NCBI GenBank assembly: GCA_013397115.1
Contig: VWZW01005520.1
Location: 864,818-928,817 of the forward strand
Source: Edolisoma coerulescens
Lineage: Eukaryota; Chordata; Aves; Passeriformes; Campephagidae
Length of the DNA stretch: 64,000 nt
Reading direction: 5' to 3'
The stretch's first letter is position 1. Each line of letters opens with the position of its first letter. Positions 62,263 to 64,000 of this stretch are shown here, one piece after another. Made by a program: the position numbers and the translations under genes. Under the pieces are notes generated by a model, which was given only the letters and a program-made list of their open reading frames with translations, had not been told where the DNA came from and did no database searches.

Positions 62263-64000
62263 ACAGTGCTCATAGGTTGTGTTTAGAACTGCAATTGCTC
62301 GTGATACAACTTTGAGCCCTTCACCGATACCTGTGCAATCATGCAAAATAAATCTCTTAATTGTCGTCTTACACATCATACTCTTTTTCCCCTGATGTTG
62401 ATGGGAAATTTTTCCAGGTAAATCACACCTGTCTGGCAGTCAAACAGCTTGAAATGTAAAATGCCAAGATTTCTTCTCCTGTGCTCTCTGAACGCATAAT
62501 TCCAGTCCTGCTTCTTTCACTGCCATTCTTTGATCCATTGTTTTTTCAGATAGCATAAACTCCTATCATCACTTCAATATCTTCACATATCCAGGATCGT
62601 GGTCATCTCTTTTAAAAAGTCATCTGTAAAGTGAAATTTTTTGGCTATTGCTATAAAATCACAGCTTCTGAAACCCAGTGGTCTGTGGGGGATGGATGGA
62701 TGTTCTGTTTGGGAGATGTCCAGTCATGTCATTCCAGCTCCAAGTTCTCACCTCCCAATGCTCCCACAGGCAGCCAGGTTTTTTGTAAGAAGAAAAGAGG
62801 ACCAAGTGTTTAGGTTTAAAACATATCATTATTTTACTAATGTTACTTTCTCACATAAGCAAATAGTGTATTTTTCATACGTTACGCAATTATGGCTAAG
62901 AGATGGTCTGTGTGGGATGAAATAAAAAATAATGGTCCATGATATCAGGGAGAGGAGGCAAAGTATCCACAGAGCAATATAAAGAATTTGTTCCCATTGT
63001 ACACAGATTGGGGAGCCCACAGGATTCTTTATTAATATTTTCTATATCTTTTGTTGATAATATTTCATACAAATTACTCTCTAGAAAGTGACGTGGCCTT
63101 CCATTGTCTAGTGCATATCACACCCAGTAAGAATAAAAGCACTTTGGTTTTATAAGGAAATAAAGATTTAATGTAACGTGTATGAACACATGTGATCAAA
63201 CCCAAGTAATCAAATCCAAGTCCTGTCATCAAGAAAAATTTCTGATCCTAAAACCAAATAGGGGCAGGAAACCTCTCAAAAGTCTTCACCTGCCCTAACT
63301 GCCAACACCTGTCAGTCAGCATCAGTCCCCAGCTGAAGTCAGGTATCAAAAACCCAGCACATTTCTTGCATACACCTGTACTTTTCAGCTGAATTCCGGG
63401 AAAACCATCCCAGACTCAGCCAGAGCAGAGCCAGCCAAGCAGTTTGCTCCTAGAGAATCTCTAATGAGCCCTTGGGTGCTGGGTTGCCGTGAGTCTGAAT
63501 GGGTCTCTCAGTGCAGTGGTGAGCTCCCAGTTGATTTTCTGGTTTTAGTGAATACATATTTTCATTTGAAGCCACTGCAAAAATTATTTCATGCTGAAAA
63601 CAAGCATTCCTGGATCTCATAAACAAACAGTATAAATAAAGAAGCCAGCCTTCAAGTGTGACTTTGTTCTAGAGAAACATTAAATGCAGTGCATCACACA
63701 CTCACAGTCACTCTCCCCACCCTCTTCTTAATTTATACTTTCTTTTATTTGCAGGCTTTTAAAAAAGAATTACCCAGCATAGCAAAATTTGCCATCAAAT
63801 CAAAAGGAAAAAAAAGTAACCCAGTACTTCGCTCAGAGGTTGGAAATGCTGCAGACAGAAATTGTTAAGTCCTTAACACATCAATCCAGAGTTGTATAAT
63901 TCACATCCAGAGCTGCTAGCAAGTCACGGGGGGGTGACTTAATATGCTCCCCAAAGTCCATTATGTTATCCATATCCAGGAAGATATCTGTGCCAGGGCT

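Larger units (their letters stand above)
54859..64000. other. Non-coding region downstream of VTI1A, block 5
   Basis: No exon was recognised and no TCF7L2 first exon or large CpG island appears before the window ends. Contents include a (CA)n microsatellite at 55.64 kb, an A/G tract at 61.5 kb, a 12-bp direct repeat at 62.24 kb and a CTTTGATC word at 62,528-62,535. A CCAAT word with a few CpGs occurs near 58.37-58.43 kb. Open frames up to 136 codons (57,558-57,968) show no family features. Confidence 0.6.

Noticed and set aside
62500..64000. First exon or promoter of TCF7L2 at the window end
   Set aside because: There is no CpG island, no recognisable N-terminal coding sequence and no long GC-rich leader; the gene probably starts beyond the window.
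1..64000. CRISPR arrays, tRNA or rRNA genes, viral insertions
   Set aside because: No regularly spaced direct repeats, no cloverleaf or rRNA core noticed, and no LTR pair or viral gene order seen on either strand.

Overview
This window looks like a piece of a bird nuclear genome. The main evidence is three fragments of CR1, the chicken-repeat-1 family of non-LTR retrotransposons. One is a nearly 600-base piece at about 43,665-44,248 that shows the typical CR1 coding end, 3' untranslated region and degenerate ATTCTA-type tail. The DNA is AT-rich and CpG-poor, carries ordinary short microsatellites and has no bacterial-type gene packing. A single N at 15,669 points to a draft eukaryotic assembly.

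Only one protein-coding exon can be supported. At 12,255-12,348 (+) a strong polypyrimidine tract and AG acceptor are followed by a 31-codon open frame ending in TGA. It encodes a tail-anchor peptide containing IIQNRIL, a run of about 20 hydrophobic residues, and a terminal FSVR-type tail. This matches the C-terminus of VTI1A, a Q-SNARE of the Golgi, trans-Golgi network and endosomes. By that reading, bases 1-12,254 are the 3' part of the last VTI1A intron, about 12,349-13,910 is 3' UTR or immediate flank, and the rest is the region downstream of VTI1A. In vertebrates the next gene in the same orientation is TCF7L2. No TCF7L2 exon is visible here, so the window probably stops inside the VTI1A-TCF7L2 gap.

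The layout is as follows. The intron (1-12,254) has a GC-rich patch near 1.9-2.1 kb. After the exon comes about 50 kb of non-coding DNA. Candidate conserved regulatory tracts lie near 14.4-14.7, 15.8-16.5, 17.0-17.2, 34.8-35.2 and 47.5-48.4 kb. A CpG-dense patch with an exemplary splice donor at 24.0-24.13 kb could be the first exon of an unannotated transcript. CR1 pieces lie at 32.4 kb (-), 43.7 kb (+) and 54.8 kb (+). A roughly 1 kb pyrimidine-rich tract runs from 39 to 40 kb, with a purine-rich tract at 41 kb. Several perfect hairpins and G-quadruplex motifs are scattered through the window.

I found no new multi-gene system. The many open frames of 60-169 codons look like chance frames: none shows a recognisable domain, exon-intron logic or family motif. 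Regulatory calls are pattern-based and uncertain, because conservation could not be tested.
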